DNA from: DATAVB01 sp040414495
GTDB taxonomy: Bacteria > Actinomycetota > Actinomycetes > Mycobacteriales > QHCD01
Direction of reading: 5' to 3'
Assembly (NCBI GenBank): GCA_040414495.1
Contig: JBEDUI010000264.1
Span: 1 to 5,459, forward strand
DNA: 5,459 nucleotides
Shown: piece by piece, positions 5,065 through 5,459 of the stretch
How the letters are laid out: every line of letters starts with the position of its first letter
How positions within the stretch are numbered: the stretch's first letter is position 1
The notes under the pieces: generated by a model
The model's input: the letters and a program-made list of their open reading frames with translations, nothing else
The model's database searches: none
What the model was told of the DNA's origin: nothing
Position numbers and translations under genes: made by a program

Positions 5065-5459
5065 ATGCGGTCGAGGCTGGGGTACGTCGTTGGAGCCGTG
5101 GTTCTGACCGCGACTGCTGGCGTCGTCGTGACTGCTTGCTCTGGGCCCGGTCACCGGATTGTGGCTGCTACGTCGGCGGCCGCTCATCCGTCCTCGCTGC
5201 CGCCAGGTGCCGTAGGGCCAGGGCACCCGCTCGCGGCGCGTATCACGGTCGCGGTCAACGGTTCCGTGACAAATCGTCGTGGCGCACCGCTGATCGTCAA
5301 GGTTGGTCGCCCAGTTCGACTGGACGTGACCGTCGTCCCGCTGGCAGGCAGTCGGGTGAGCGATCTCTACCTTGGCATTGCCGGGCCGGGTAGCTGGGGC
5401 AATCAGGGGTACGCGCCCAGCGGGCACTACGCGGTTCTCTTGCACGATACGGCGCCATT
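5065..5459 (+). CDS. Predicted secreted lipoprotein, function unknown, 3' end cut by window edge
   Basis: The product should be exported by Sec, lipidated at Cys25 and anchored on the outer face of the membrane. The first 131 codons are present with no stop before the edge. The signal peptide has a short basic start (MRSRLGY), a hydrophobic core (VVGAVVLTATAGVVV, residues 8-22) and the lipobox VTAC ending at C25, followed by SGPG. Next comes a Ser/Ala/Pro/Gly-rich linker (about 28-50). A beta-strand-rich region follows (ARITVAVNGSVTNRRG, PLIVKVGRPVRLDVTVVP, SDLYLGIAGPGSWG), suggesting an Ig-like or other beta-sandwich domain. I do not recognise the family. Third codon positions are strongly G/C biased, more than in the genes to its left. 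It follows the phosphotransferase on the same strand after 160 bases, with its own ribosome binding site and possible regulatory repeats, so it may be a separate unit. Confidence 0.8.
   Translation, partial: MRSRLGYVVGAVVLTATAGVVVTACSGPGHRIVAATSAAAHPSSLPPGAVGPGHPLAARITVAVNGSVTNRRGAPLIVKVGRPVRLDVTVVPLAGSRVSDLYLGIAGPGSWGNQGYAPSGHYAVLLHDTAP

Noticed and set aside
5034..5393. 119-codon rightward open frame overlapping the lipoprotein gene
   Set aside because: It is out of frame with the lipoprotein, rich in Arg, Cys and Trp, and lacks its own well-placed ribosome binding site.
4897..5445. 182-codon leftward open frame at the right edge
   Set aside because: It is very Arg/Pro/Ser-rich with no domain, and lies opposite a gene with an ideal ribosome binding site, signal peptide and lipobox.

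Overview
The window looks like chromosomal DNA from a high-GC Gram-positive bacterium, most likely an actinomycete. The evidence is the G/C-biased third codon positions, the frequent GTG starts, the tight overlapping gene junctions, and a lipoprotein with a typical actinobacterial signal peptide. By eye the G+C is near 60%, and third-position bias is relaxed compared with a typical Streptomyces gene (four TTA codons occur in three genes). The region is therefore either from a lower-GC actinomycete or an acquired or accessory segment. The genus cannot be fixed from the sequence.

Layout. A leftward pair lies at the left edge: a GNAT acetyltransferase (545-1012) followed, with a TAATG overlap, by a class I SAM-dependent methyltransferase that runs off the left edge (545 to 1). 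A divergent spacer (1013-1126) carries a perfect 9-bp-arm palindrome. A rightward series follows: a GrpB/UPF0157 nucleotidyltransferase-like protein (1127-1669), a second GNAT acetyltransferase (1712-2290), a 41-codon small ORF with a good ribosome binding site (2318-2443), an APH-type phosphotransferase joined to it by a GTGA overlap (2440-3297), an NTF2/SnoaL-like protein with an odd C-terminal tail (3365-3856), and a second, SrkA/RdoA-like phosphotransferase (about 3891-4904). After a 160-base spacer with short phased direct repeats, a lipoprotein gene begins at 5065 and runs off the right edge.

How the genes may work together. The series from 1127 to 4904 is closely spaced and co-directional, so it could be one or two transcription units. 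Its enzymes belong to the superfamilies that add acetyl, phosphoryl and nucleotidyl groups to small molecules, including aminoglycosides; the leftward pair adds another acetyltransferase and a methyltransferase. A small-molecule modification or resistance island is a reasonable inference, but no individual substrate can be read from the sequence and no biosynthetic core enzyme is present. I see no RNA genes, insertion sequences, CRISPR arrays, or convincing intrinsic terminators. The most interesting items are the small coupled ORF, the palindrome, and the frame irregularities around 3730-3890.
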